DNA of 20,432 nucleotides, taken from IMG/VR virus record IMGVR_UViG_3300046804_002511, positions 1-20,432 of that record; one strand, written 5' to 3'. Positions 14,028 to 20,266 of this stretch are shown here, one piece after another. Made by a program: the position numbers and the translations under genes. Position 1 is the first letter of the stretch. Each line of letters opens with the position of its first letter. The notes below the pieces were generated by a model. It saw only the letters and a program-made list of their open reading frames with translations. It was not told the DNA's origin and did not search any database. This DNA comes from a virus.

Positions 14028-15259
14028 TGTGATATAAACCTTATGTTTGGATTAATCTTAAGAAGGATTTGTTTTAATGAGTCACTGATATTCCAACTGA
14101 GAATCAATGCATATGGGCGTTCATGTTTAGCAAACTCATCGTCGCTGCGAATAGGTATTCTTGAAAGCGGTGTGTATTTGCCCTGTTTACTATTTGATGC
14201 ATCAGTAATACAGTGTAACAGAGTTTTATCAAGTCTATGCCAGTTTAGCCAAGTGTTGGCTTTTGCTGCTGCCCCAACTCCAATTACAACTGCTTTTGGA
14301 TCATTTTCTAACAGTTCGTAGAATTTCTTTAACCAATTGGCTCTATCTAGTTCCAACTTCTTTTGAAAGCGATGATAGAATTCTACATCATATAATCCAG
14401 CTGCTGTTTCTTCTTCAATTGCATTTAAAATCTTTTCTTTGTTAGCATTGCGACCTTTCAGTTTAGCCTCAACTCTTAAACTACCACCATGATAATCAAC
14501 AATATCAAAGTCAACCATTTCTAATCCTGCAGCATTCAGCAAATTATAGCAACTCTTTACTGTAAAGTAACTGATATGCTCATGATAAACCATATCAACA
14601 AATCGATTACTCTGCACCATCACCAGCCAATATGGAACTTCGAAGATAAAAACACCATTGTCTGAAAGCAATGTTGCTACTGCTTTCGCAAAGTCTAGTG
14701 GATTATTCGAATGATTGAAAACATTATTAGCAATAATAATATCAGCCTTACCATCCTCGCTGAGGACTTCTTGCGCGACAGGCAATCCAAAGACTCTTTG
14801 AATTGATCGGATACCATTAGAATTTGCAGTATCACACATTTGCTTAGAACAATCTATTCCAAGAATCTTTTTATTATTCTTTGCAAACTGATTGATTAAG
14901 TAACCATCATTGCTACCAATCTCAACAGAGAATTTATAATCTCCATATTTGTCTAAAGCATATGCAGCAAATTCATCCCAATGTTTTCTAGAAACTTTAG
15001 AATTGCTAGATGTATAACTGTATTCGTAAAGATTATATCGCTCTTCATCATCGCTCATATATCCAAGTTGAATCATTCCAGAATCTTTATTCAGAAACAA
15101 TTGTAATGGGAATACTGGCTCAGAGAGATTTAATTGATTCTCAGCAATGAATGTGTCAGCATAAGAATGCTGACCAAAATCTAGAATTTTTTCTACCTGG
15201 CTACCAGATATAAGACAATTCTTTAAAACTTTACTCGTGTACAATGAGTTCATAATCAT
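14024..15259 (-). CDS. NDP-sugar C-methyltransferase (TylC3/NovU-like)
   Basis: 411 residues with three parts: an N-terminal domain, a SAM-binding core, and a C-terminal Rossmann-like domain. The SAM motif is VEIGSNDGYL (112-121). YHEHISYF (225-232) is the hallmark that provides catalytic Tyr/His/Glu in sugar C-methyltransferases, and GVGAAAKANTWLN corresponds to the GASAKGNT-type C-terminal motif. Known members methylate C3 of TDP-3-keto or 4-keto deoxysugars to give branched sugars. The N-terminal four-Cys zinc site of the family is degenerate: C15 remains, but the positions of the other three read S, N and S. An alternative ATG at 15253 is possible. 29 bases overlap the upstream gene. Confidence 0.88.
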   Translation of the reverse strand: MIMNSLYTSKVLKNCLISGSQVEKILDFGQHSYADTFIAENQLNLSEPVFPLQLFLNKDSGMIQLGYMSDDEERYNLYEYSYTSSNSKVSRKHWDEFAAYALDKYGDYKFSVEIGSNDGYLINQFAKNNKKILGIDCSKQMCDTANSNGIRSIQRVFGLPVAQEVLSEDGKADIIIANNVFNHSNNPLDFAKAVATLLSDNGVFIFEVPYWLVMVQSNRFVDMVYHEHISYFTVKSCYNLLNAAGLEMVDFDIVDYHGGSLRVEAKLKGRNANKEKILNAIEEETAAGLYDVEFYHRFQKKLELDRANWLKKFYELLENDPKAVVIGVGAAAKANTWLNWHRLDKTLLHCITDASNSKQGKYTPLSRIPIRSDDEFAKHERPYALILSWNISDSLKQILLKINPNIRFISQ

Positions 15260-16133
15260 TTGACTCTACTTTTTTGTTATACCAATCTTCTTTATTTTTT
15301 ATAATACCAGCGAAATGCTCAGCCCGAGCTTTTTCTTCTGGGTATTTAATGAAGTATCCAAGTTCATCATTCCAATATCCTGGTGCCCAGCGATATGACG
15401 TATCCTTTGATCTTACAGAATACATGTGATATGGAAATGTTCCAAAATATTGTGCACCTTCACCGAATTCAATATCAAGAGTATTCTTAACAGCGGCTTC
15501 AAGATTCTTAAATGTGTGCATCATAACCTTCCGATAAATTAAATCTGGATTAGTTATAATATGTTTCATTATTGATAGATATCCTTCTACATTTTGCCGT
15601 GACAAAACAGCATATCGGTCAGTTATTCCACCATGGTATTCGCTATCTGGAACCCAAACATATTTTGGATTAAGTAATTCCATTGGCGGATGTGGACAGA
15701 GATACAAAAAATCAGATCTTGTTACAATAAATCGATCATATTGATCCAATACTTTACTGTTTTTTAAATTATGCAATAATAGCCATCTGAAAAAGATAAG
15801 AATTGCTCCCGCACCTGGAGCATTATTGATTGGAGAGAGCCAGTTTGCTTGGCGATCTTCGTTGAACAACATGTATTTCCAACGATCAGTGTGTTCTGGG
15901 AAATCAACTACGCGAGCATACTCAAACGCATTGACCCAGTCATCATATTCATGAGTTGTCCATTTATATTTGGCTGTTTGCCAGAATGGATTGTTATAAT
16001 CATAGTCGTCATTAACAGAGATGCAAAGCGCAAGATCTGCGTTTAAAACATCTAAAACATTGTTCTTAAAACTATTCCATGACAGTTCATGTTCTCTTGT
16101 TTGAGAAATGACACAGACTAAAGTTTTTTCCAT
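15231..16133 (-). CDS. Putative glycosyltransferase (RSD...GGxxDRYA type)
   Basis: 300 residues. The motif pair RFIVTRSDFLYL (134-145, R139-S140-D141) and VPDSEYHGGITDRYAVLS (161-178) is seen in soluble sugar transferases of capsule and lipopolysaccharide clusters, where RSD plays the part of a DxD and GGxNDR(F/Y)A binds the sugar. The N-terminus (LVCVISQTREHELSW) fits a Rossmann-like strand. There are no membrane segments. The exact family and donor are not known to me. It sits between a GT2 gene and the C-methyltransferase, consistent with the transfer of the modified sugar. Confidence 0.65.
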   Translation of the reverse strand: MEKTLVCVISQTREHELSWNSFKNNVLDVLNADLALCISVNDDYDYNNPFWQTAKYKWTTHEYDDWVNAFEYARVVDFPEHTDRWKYMLFNEDRQANWLSPINNAPGAGAILIFFRWLLLHNLKNSKVLDQYDRFIVTRSDFLYLCPHPPMELLNPKYVWVPDSEYHGGITDRYAVLSRQNVEGYLSIMKHIITNPDLIYRKVMMHTFKNLEAAVKNTLDIEFGEGAQYFGTFPYHMYSVRSKDTSYRWAPGYWNDELGYFIKYPEEKARAEHFAGIIKNKEDWYNKKVESNDYELIVHE

Positions 16134-16867
16134 GGTAAATTTCCATTATGAAGTTCAAGCATTTTTTGATTTCCTTGTAAAAAGAAATCTGCTTGAACAG
16201 AAAGCCCAGTATTGCCGACTCTATATTGTACTGTATAATCTCGAGTGCAGTCAAACTTTAATTTATTATTCATTAGCACATGAGCAATAGCCCGATCAAT
16301 TTCCATCTGACCAGGCTCGCGGAACTTGCGATACCAAACAGGACTCATGCCAACTGCAACTTCTTTCTTTACGAAATAACAATTAACATCAACAAAAAAA
16401 TCTTTTGGATGAAGAATAGAATGCCACATTCCGAGTGATTCGCAATCATCCAGACATAAAACCTTACCATCCTTATCAATAATTTTGCGGAAAGAGTATG
16501 CCCAGTCTAGATTTTTTTCTTGTACGAGTTTTACAAGTTTCTCAATATGATCTGGCTCAAGAATATTGTCGTCGTCTAGCCAGATATGATAATCACCATC
16601 TGCGAAATAAGTAGTGCCGCCATACACACGATGACCGTTATAACGGTCAGTCCCTGTAGGATACGGTAAGACCAATAATTTGTCACTGCTACTCTCTCCT
16701 CTCGGAAATGTTGCTTCAAATAAAATAGGTTCAGCATTTTGCCAACGCGATCTACCATCAACTACAACAATGTGTTCGACATTCTTATAAGTTTGATTGC
16801 GCACAGACTCGATGCAATCTTTGAGAAATAGATTACCAACAGTTGGTGTAATGACTGTAACTTTCAT
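16118..16867 (-). CDS. Family 2 glycosyltransferase
   Basis: 249 residues. The N-terminus MKVTVITPTVGNLFLKDCIE with SVRNQTYKNVEHIVVVDG is the GT2 nucleotide-binding strand set (D37). IWLDDDN (96-101) is the metal-binding DDD, and the remaining C-terminal region is compatible with an acceptor site. Start at 16867 is preferred over a GTG 12 bases upstream, since the motif begins at residue 3 and the upstream gene ends at 16870 with no overlap. No membrane anchor. It transfers a sugar from an activated donor; which one is unknown. It ends 16 bases inside the next gene. Confidence 0.9.
   Translation of the reverse strand: MKVTVITPTVGNLFLKDCIESVRNQTYKNVEHIVVVDGRSRWQNAEPILFEATFPRGESSSDKLLVLPYPTGTDRYNGHRVYGGTTYFADGDYHIWLDDDNILEPDHIEKLVKLVQEKNLDWAYSFRKIIDKDGKVLCLDDCESLGMWHSILHPKDFFVDVNCYFVKKEVAVGMSPVWYRKFREPGQMEIDRAIAHVLMNNKLKFDCTRDYTVQYRVGNTGLSVQADFFLQGNQKMLELHNGNLPWKKL
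16632..16649. repeat. Perfect 18-bp palindrome
   Basis: TGACCGTTATAACGGTCA is its own reverse complement. It lies within the GT2 gene, over codons for TDRYNGH, and has no gene start nearby. Confidence 0.9.
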
Positions 16868-16869
16868 GG

Positions 16870-17352
16870 TTAATCCCACAGATTCTCATAATACTTACCG
16901 AACAAACGCAATGCATTCTTGCGGCGAGCATAGTATGCTCTGTATTTTTCTTCGTCGCGAAAGGTGAAGCGATCTTCAGTCTGTTCCTTATCAATTTTTT
17001 TGCGCTTGTACTTCGGCTTCTGAATCCAGAACTGTGGATCGCGATCGAGTTTGATCTCGTTGAATGCCCAGATCATCTCTTGCATGATCCAATTCCAACG
17101 CTTGAAGTGATTCTTGTCTACATCCCATTCGTTTTTCTTGGGTGGTGCAGAAGTTGAGCGCAGTTTTTCTGGCACATCTTCATCGTCGGTCATGGGTGCG
17201 CCATTATTGGCCTCATGTAACTGCACCAACATCGGATGAATGATATACGCAAGAGTGTGGTCCATCGACCACGTATCCCACGGATCAATCTTGACCGAGA
17301 TCTTGCGCTGTTTCCTTGAGTCCTTGGGATACTTGCCGATTGAGATCTTCAT
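16870..17352 (-). CDS. Conserved phage hypothetical protein, 160 aa
   Basis: The segment VKIDPWDTWSMDHTLAYIIH (from about residue 20), continuing with a PMLVQLHE-like part, is a phrase I recall from hypothetical proteins widespread in tailed phages. The rest contains DEDVPEKLRSTSAPPK and WNWIMQEMIWAFNEI, and the C-terminal half is charged (KRKKIDKEQTEDRF). It has no membrane segment or catalytic motif that I recognise. Length is typical for the family. Its start overlaps the 74-residue gene by 68 bases. Role unknown. Confidence 0.85.
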   Translation of the reverse strand: MKISIGKYPKDSRKQRKISVKIDPWDTWSMDHTLAYIIHPMLVQLHEANNGAPMTDDEDVPEKLRSTSAPPKKNEWDVDKNHFKRWNWIMQEMIWAFNEIKLDRDPQFWIQKPKYKRKKIDKEQTEDRFTFRDEEKYRAYYARRKNALRLFGKYYENLWD

Positions 17353-17509
17353 CAGTCCACTGCCTCACATAAAAATATCCGTTACAACTATCTATCTCTC
17401 TTTTCGGATAGCCTTCACGAACTAACCATTCTTGTAAACTACCTTGGCAATCCCATAACTTTGGAAAGCCATACTTCCATCCACTTGGTGGATCAACCCA
17501 CACTTTCAT
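17285..17509 (-). CDS. Conserved phage hypothetical protein, 74 aa (MKVWVDPPSG type)
   Basis: Begins MKVWVDPPSGWKYGFPKLWD, a start shared from memory by many small phage proteins of unknown function. It then contains EWLVREGYPKREID and FYVRQW. The ATG at 17509 overlaps the stop of the 35-residue gene upstream as ATGA, which supports it over an in-frame GTG 30 bases earlier. The last 68 bases overlap the start of the 160-residue gene; that tail is polar and Gln-rich. No function assigned. Confidence 0.85.
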   Translation of the reverse strand: MKVWVDPPSGWKYGFPKLWDCQGSLQEWLVREGYPKREIDSCNGYFYVRQWTDEDLNRQVSQGLKETAQDLGQD

Positions 17510-17613
17510 TGCGACCACAATCCAATTAGGACTAACCACATAAGAACTGTTACAGACCCCTCAACATAACGACGACGAAATGATAATCGATGTCGAAAGT
17601 CAATTATTGGCAT
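17506..17613 (-). CDS. Mini membrane protein, 35 aa
   Basis: Begins MPIIDFRHRLSFRRRYVEGS: a basic N-terminus with five Arg, followed by a hydrophobic segment (TVLMWLVLIGLW, about 22-33) and the end SQ. This gives one C-terminal transmembrane helix with the positive N-terminus expected inside. The ATG at 17613 lies within the end of the 45-residue gene, and the stop overlaps the next ATG as ATGA. The chain of couplings supports it being real. Function unknown. Confidence 0.6.
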   Translation of the reverse strand: MPIIDFRHRLSFRRRYVEGSVTVLMWLVLIGLWSQ

Positions 17614-17737
17614 CGTATTTCCCACCCATTAAGTATACTCCAACTTGACATAAAAGCCAAGTCAGAAATAAAAGTCCGAAAAAACAAACAGCAACTAGCG
17701 CAAAACCAATTGCTGTTTGAATTGCTATATCAAGCAT
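17600..17737 (-). CDS. Mini membrane protein, 45 aa
   Basis: Starts MLDIAIQTAIGFALVAVCFF; residues 5-36 are almost all hydrophobic, long enough for one transmembrane helix or a short hairpin, and the C-terminus MGGKYDANN is polar. The ATG at 17737 overlaps the end of the basic 31-residue gene by 8 bases, and the gene overlaps the 35-residue gene by 14 bases. No homologue recognised; small phage membrane proteins often include holin, antiholin or superinfection-exclusion proteins, but nothing here decides. Confidence 0.65.
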   Translation of the reverse strand: MLDIAIQTAIGFALVAVCFFGLLFLTWLLCQVGVYLMGGKYDANN

Positions 17738-17825
17738 TGCGATTTCTTCGACGCGCCTTGCGTTTTTTAGAACCTAACTTTGCCCGTCCTTTTCCATAAC
17801 CTTTAATTCCTGTTTTTGCAGGCAT
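17730..17825 (-). CDS. Highly basic miniprotein, 31 aa
   Basis: 13 of 31 residues are Lys or Arg and none is acidic. It begins MPAKTGIKGYGKGRAKLG and continues with a Lys/Arg cluster ending RNRNA. The ATG at 17825 follows GAGAGGG by 7 bases, a strong ribosome-binding site that lies in the end of the 142-residue gene. Nucleic-acid or polyanion binding is the natural inference, but nothing more specific is seen. Confidence 0.75.
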   Translation of the reverse strand: MPAKTGIKGYGKGRAKLGSKKRKARRRNRNA

Positions 17826-17828
17826 AAA

Positions 17829-18257
17829 CTAACCCTCTCGTTTGTAATTGCCAACAGTATTAGGTGGGTCCCATAATATTCTGTCAGACCCAACTACATC
17901 AAAATCCTTTTCACTTGTCCCATTGAACGCGAATTCCGTCGGTCCATCAACATCAGGCTCGTGTTCCCATCCATTAGATTGCCATTGCTGACCATCTTTT
18001 TGCCAGAATAAATCTTCTTTCGATTCAGCAACCCATTCTTCCTCAGTCCAGTCATTAACCTCTGGCTGTTCTTTCTTATCTCTGCTTACAAGATCAAGAT
18101 AAGAGTAATCGTCAAAATAATAACCAGCACAGCGCAAGAAATTTTGAATCTCATTTAGAAGATCGTCAAGACAAACATCCTCACCAACTTCTAGTGTGAT
18201 TGATTTATCTGGACCATCAAAGATCTCGCCTTCGTATGTAAAAATAAAACGACCCAT
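17829..18257 (-). CDS. Acidic unknown protein, 142 aa
   Basis: ATG at 18257 with GAGGG 7 bases upstream. The N-terminal 65 residues form strands and helices (MGRFIFTYEGEIF, DDLLNEIQNFLRCAGYYFDD) that look like a conserved phage domain; the remainder is acidic and Trp-rich (WTEEEWVAESKEDLFW and NGWEHEPDVDGPTEF). The acidic and aromatic tail is reminiscent of DNA-mimic or inhibitor proteins, but that is speculation. Residues 1-60 probably form the main fold. No family named. Confidence 0.8.
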   Translation of the reverse strand: MGRFIFTYEGEIFDGPDKSITLEVGEDVCLDDLLNEIQNFLRCAGYYFDDYSYLDLVSRDKKEQPEVNDWTEEEWVAESKEDLFWQKDGQQWQSNGWEHEPDVDGPTEFAFNGTSEKDFDVVGSDRILWDPPNTVGNYKREG

Positions 18258-18443
18258 TTATTCACCCTCGCCATTATGGCGTTGTTTAGGAATCCAATTT
18301 TCTCCACATCGATTGCATGTTTTAAGAATAGCAATCGGAAACGGATAGTATTCGCACCTAGATGGGCGATATGCCGTTTCTGTTTTATGTAGTCCAATCT
18401 TACACAGGATTTTTCCGACCAATTGTTTTAGCATCTGATTCAT
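18258..18443 (-). CDS. Small Cys-containing protein, 61 aa
   Basis: Starts at ATG 18443 (MNQMLKQLVGKILCKIGLHK), with a second ATG three codons later. Four Cys: C14, then one in SRCEYYP and the pair CNRCG near residue 42-46, so a zinc-knuckle arrangement is plausible. This combination (CKIGLH near the start and CNRCG near the end) resembles small phage zinc-binding proteins. The first 44 bases overlap the 120-residue gene, and it ends directly before the 142-residue gene (TAAATG). Function unknown. Confidence 0.7.
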   Translation of the reverse strand: MNQMLKQLVGKILCKIGLHKTETAYRPSRCEYYPFPIAILKTCNRCGENWIPKQRHNGEGE

Positions 18444-18762
18444 CACTCACATATTGATACGCACCCTTGTTGTAAGCAATGGCGATGCGTTTAGACTTGG
18501 CTATAATTTCTGCGCGGACTTCCTCTGTCTCTTTCGCCAACTGCGCCGCATCCATGACTGAAGTTCTGCCAGTACAATTAGAAACGGCATGAAGAGAAGC
18601 AATTTTACTAGCAGTATCAGCACCGACTCGAGAACCATAAGAAAGACTCGGAAGTTTTTCTACCCCAAGAATAGCAGAAGAGCGGCGATACTTGGTCGCC
18701 ACCACACCTTTCGGCTTGCGCTTTTTCTTGGGTTTGAAACGCGCATTAGTATATATCATCAT
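18400..18762 (-). CDS. Unknown protein, 120 aa
   Basis: A basic N-terminus (FKPKKKRKPKGVVATKYRR) is followed by LPSLSYGSRVGADTASKIA, and a helix with mixed charge (AQLAKETEEVRAEIIAKSKRI, quoted here in part). The ATG at 18762 overlaps the stop of the upstream 63-residue gene as ATGA; a second ATG follows immediately. It contains a single Cys and no motif that I recognise. Similar short proteins with a basic N-terminus and a TG...M motif occur in T4-like phages, but the resemblance is loose. Confidence 0.8.
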   Translation of the reverse strand: MMIYTNARFKPKKKRKPKGVVATKYRRSSAILGVEKLPSLSYGSRVGADTASKIASLHAVSNCTGRTSVMDAAQLAKETEEVRAEIIAKSKRIAIAYNKGAYQYVSDESDAKTIGRKNPV

Positions 18763-18950
18763 AATGGGAAACGGTCAATATGACTTACATACCAAAGATT
18801 AATTCTAGCAATCATGCTTTTGATTTCTGGTGTGCAATCAGAAGCATTCACTGCCTTGCTAATGTTCTGTACGAACTCCCGAAGAACACGAAGTTCTTCA
18901 GTTGTACCCCGAGGCATTACTTCGAAATCTGCTTCAGCCATTACATTCAT
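18759..18950 (-). CDS. Small conserved phage hypothetical protein, 63 aa
   Basis: Begins MNVMAEADFEVMPRGTTEEL and contains LREFVQNISKAVN and INLWYVSHIDRFP. Mostly helical, acidic N-terminus, no membrane segment. The ATG at 18950 overlaps the stop of the 51-residue gene as ATGA, which decides the start over a Met three codons later. Function unknown; I recall similar sequences from marine T4-like phages but cannot name them. Confidence 0.8.
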   Translation of the reverse strand: MNVMAEADFEVMPRGTTEELRVLREFVQNISKAVNASDCTPEIKSMIARINLWYVSHIDRFPL

Positions 18951-19102
18951 CGTCCACTATTTAAAGCAATCACAGCATCACGACAGATGTCGATGATTTT
19001 CTGGACTTCTTTCTGCGTTTGTCGAATTTCATACCAGGCATAGGAAAGAAATGTAGAGACCAACACGATCAAAAAGCAAAGAATCAAAGCAATCATTTCC
19101 AT
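18947..19102 (-). CDS. Mini membrane protein, 51 aa
   Basis: Starts MEMIALILCFLIVLVSTFLS: a strong N-terminal transmembrane helix (about residues 3-21) followed by YAWYEIRQTQKEVQKI and a soluble amphipathic C-terminal helix. The ATG at 19102 has AAGGA five bases upstream and overlaps the stop of the 39-residue gene as TAATG. The ending overlaps the 63-residue gene as ATGA. Topology would be N-out/C-in with the cytoplasmic helix. Function unknown. Confidence 0.75.
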   Translation of the reverse strand: MEMIALILCFLIVLVSTFLSYAWYEIRQTQKEVQKIIDICRDAVIALNSGR

Positions 19103-19221
19103 TACTTTCCTTCCCGAAACTTGCGTTTCCAGTTTATATACTTGACTGCCTCAAGAACAGCATAACTGAACAGAAAAGTGTTGATGAACAATAGTAATAA
19201 AATGATTTCAAAAACATTCAT
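19102..19221 (-). CDS. Mini membrane protein, 39 aa
   Basis: Starts MNVFEIILLLLFINTFLFSY; a single hydrophobic helix (about residues 5-23) is followed by a short basic tail ending KRKFREGK. ATG at 19221 has GGAG 8 bases upstream and overlaps the previous stop as TAATG; its own stop overlaps the next ATG in the same way. The layout is very like the 51-residue neighbour. Function unknown. Confidence 0.75.
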   Translation of the reverse strand: MNVFEIILLLLFINTFLFSYAVLEAVKYINWKRKFREGK

Positions 19222-19442
19222 TAGACTTTCTCCACAAGTTTAGACAAAGTGTGGTCAGCAATTTTCGATCGAATCATTGTCGGAATATCCGTAAATGGAT
19301 CTTCAAGAAAATAAGAACAACCACTCTTCCATCCATTATACTTTACGAATTTAGCAAAGTCAAGCATATGATTTGGATTCGATGGATCAAATGCAACACG
19401 TGTTCTTGGAACAAGAGTTGTTTTACGATAACCAGCAACCAT
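19221..19442 (-). CDS. Unknown protein, 73 aa
   Basis: Starts MVAGYRKTTLVPRTRVAFDP and contains HMLDFAKFVKYNGWKSG and DIPTMIRSKIADHTLSKLVE. Soluble, no motif recognised. The helical segment around FAKFVKYNGW, followed by C and E/D-rich parts, suggests a small globular fold. ATG at 19442 has GGAG 8 bases upstream and overlaps the preceding stop as TAATG. Function unknown. Confidence 0.8.
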   Translation of the reverse strand: MVAGYRKTTLVPRTRVAFDPSNPNHMLDFAKFVKYNGWKSGCSYFLEDPFTDIPTMIRSKIADHTLSKLVEKV

Positions 19443-19666
19443 TAGTAATGCTCCGAGTTATAATCAGCATCATCGGGTTCAGACTCAAGATCATCATACC
19501 CGACAACGTCAGGGTCACGATCATAGTCATCTGCTTCAAACCGAGCGATGATATTGTGGACTTCGGTCAACGAAATGCCAAGAGAAGTGGCAATTTCAGT
19601 TTCCTTCATGCCATCTTCTTGAAACATCTGGATGACATCAATTTCAATATTTTTAAAGAATCCCAT
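19442..19666 (-). CDS. Small HTH protein with acidic tail, 74 aa
   Basis: Residues 8-42 resemble a helix-turn-helix: IDVIQMFQEDGMKETEIATS then LGISLTEVHNII, where TEIATSLGISLTEVHNI is the turn and recognition helix, as in sigma region 4-like and small regulators. The C-terminal 30 residues are strongly acidic (EADDYDRDPDVVGYDDLESE). GAGGG is 7 bases before the ATG at 19666, which overlaps the preceding stop as TAATG. A transcription or regulatory role is inferred from the HTH. Confidence 0.75.
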   Translation of the reverse strand: MGFFKNIEIDVIQMFQEDGMKETEIATSLGISLTEVHNIIARFEADDYDRDPDVVGYDDLESEPDDADYNSEHY

Positions 19667-19836
19667 TATGCTGCCCTCACGCTAGAATTTTCAATTTCAT
19701 CATATAGTTTATCAAGAATTGCATCGGCGAACAATGCATCTTTCGCAGGCATTGTTTTCATATAAAGAGTCAACGCATCATGCATAACGTCAAGTTCGCG
19801 TTCAACAAGACAAATATTGATGTCATATTCTTTCAT
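19666..19836 (-). CDS. Unknown protein, 56 aa
   Basis: ATG at 19836 (MKEYDINICLVERELDVMHD), just after the stop of the previous gene (TAACATG). It is mostly helical, with one Cys, and ends YDEIENSSVRAA. A longer in-frame reading starting at 20010 would overlap the 73-residue gene almost completely and is rejected. AAGGTG lies about 10 bases upstream. No function recognised. Confidence 0.75.
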   Translation of the reverse strand: MKEYDINICLVERELDVMHDALTLYMKTMPAKDALFADAILDKLYDEIENSSVRAA

Positions 19837-19837
19837 G

Positions 19838-20059
19838 TTAGAACGGCACCTTTGTAAAATCAGCAACATCCCTGTCAACATTTTCCTGGAACTTGCGATC
19901 ACCAAGAACGAGCAGCAAATGCGTTGCGCGCTCAAGTTTCTCCGCAAGATCATAGAGATCTCTATGAGAGAGACCATCAAGAGTCTCATTCGCGAGGACA
20001 TGATCAACATTGGCAGACAATCCGACTGCCTCTGTAAACAACAAACGATTTTTAGACAC
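19838..20059 (-). CDS. Unknown protein with GTG start, 73 aa
   Basis: Begins MSKNRLLFTEAVGLSANVDH with a GTG at 20059, preceded by AAAGGTG 7 bases away. It contains LSHRDLYDLAEKLERATHLL, a probable helix pair, then GDRKFQENVDRDVADF. Soluble and acidic. It overlaps the 70-residue gene by 8 bases. Function unknown. Confidence 0.8.
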   Translation of the reverse strand: MSKNRLLFTEAVGLSANVDHVLANETLDGLSHRDLYDLAEKLERATHLLLVLGDRKFQENVDRDVADFTKVPF

Positions 20060-20264
20060 TTGATTTCACCTTTGTGATGTTTTCATGATCGAGCAGAACT
20101 CGATCGCGCACACGCTCATACAAATGTAACGGACGATCAAGAATAACGGTATGCTGAACAGTACCGCCATACTTGACGCGACTCAACACGACGCGACCAG
20201 ACACAGGATGGTCACCCATGTAGTTGCCAGTCACATGCAATCCTTCAAGATTCCAGTTAGACAT
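20052..20264 (-). CDS. Conserved phage hypothetical protein, 70 aa
   Basis: Starts MSNWNLEGLHVTGNYMGDHP, with VSGRVVLSRVKYGGTVQHTV and then ILDRPLHLY. From memory this matches a small beta-rich protein conserved in marine T4-like phages. The ATG at 20264 is three bases past the stop of the upstream gene and has GGGG 8 bases before it; an in-frame TTG two codons earlier is less likely. Function not known. Confidence 0.85.
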   Translation of the reverse strand: MSNWNLEGLHVTGNYMGDHPVSGRVVLSRVKYGGTVQHTVILDRPLHLYERVRDRVLLDHENITKVKSSV

Positions 20265-20266
20265 GA

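Noticed and set aside
1-16867. Bacterial O-antigen locus rather than phage
   Set aside because: Phage-type gp43, UvsX and gp41 sit between the sugar genes in the same orientation and packing, with small phage proteins on the right, and no flippase or polymerase membrane protein is present.
17590-17799. Plus-strand 69-codon frame
   Set aside because: Lies opposite a chain of coupled minus-strand miniproteins with a strong ribosome-binding site.
19837-20010. N-terminal extension of the 56-residue gene up to 20010
   Set aside because: It overlaps the well-supported 73-residue gene over its whole length; the ATG at 19836 directly after that gene's stop fits the packing.
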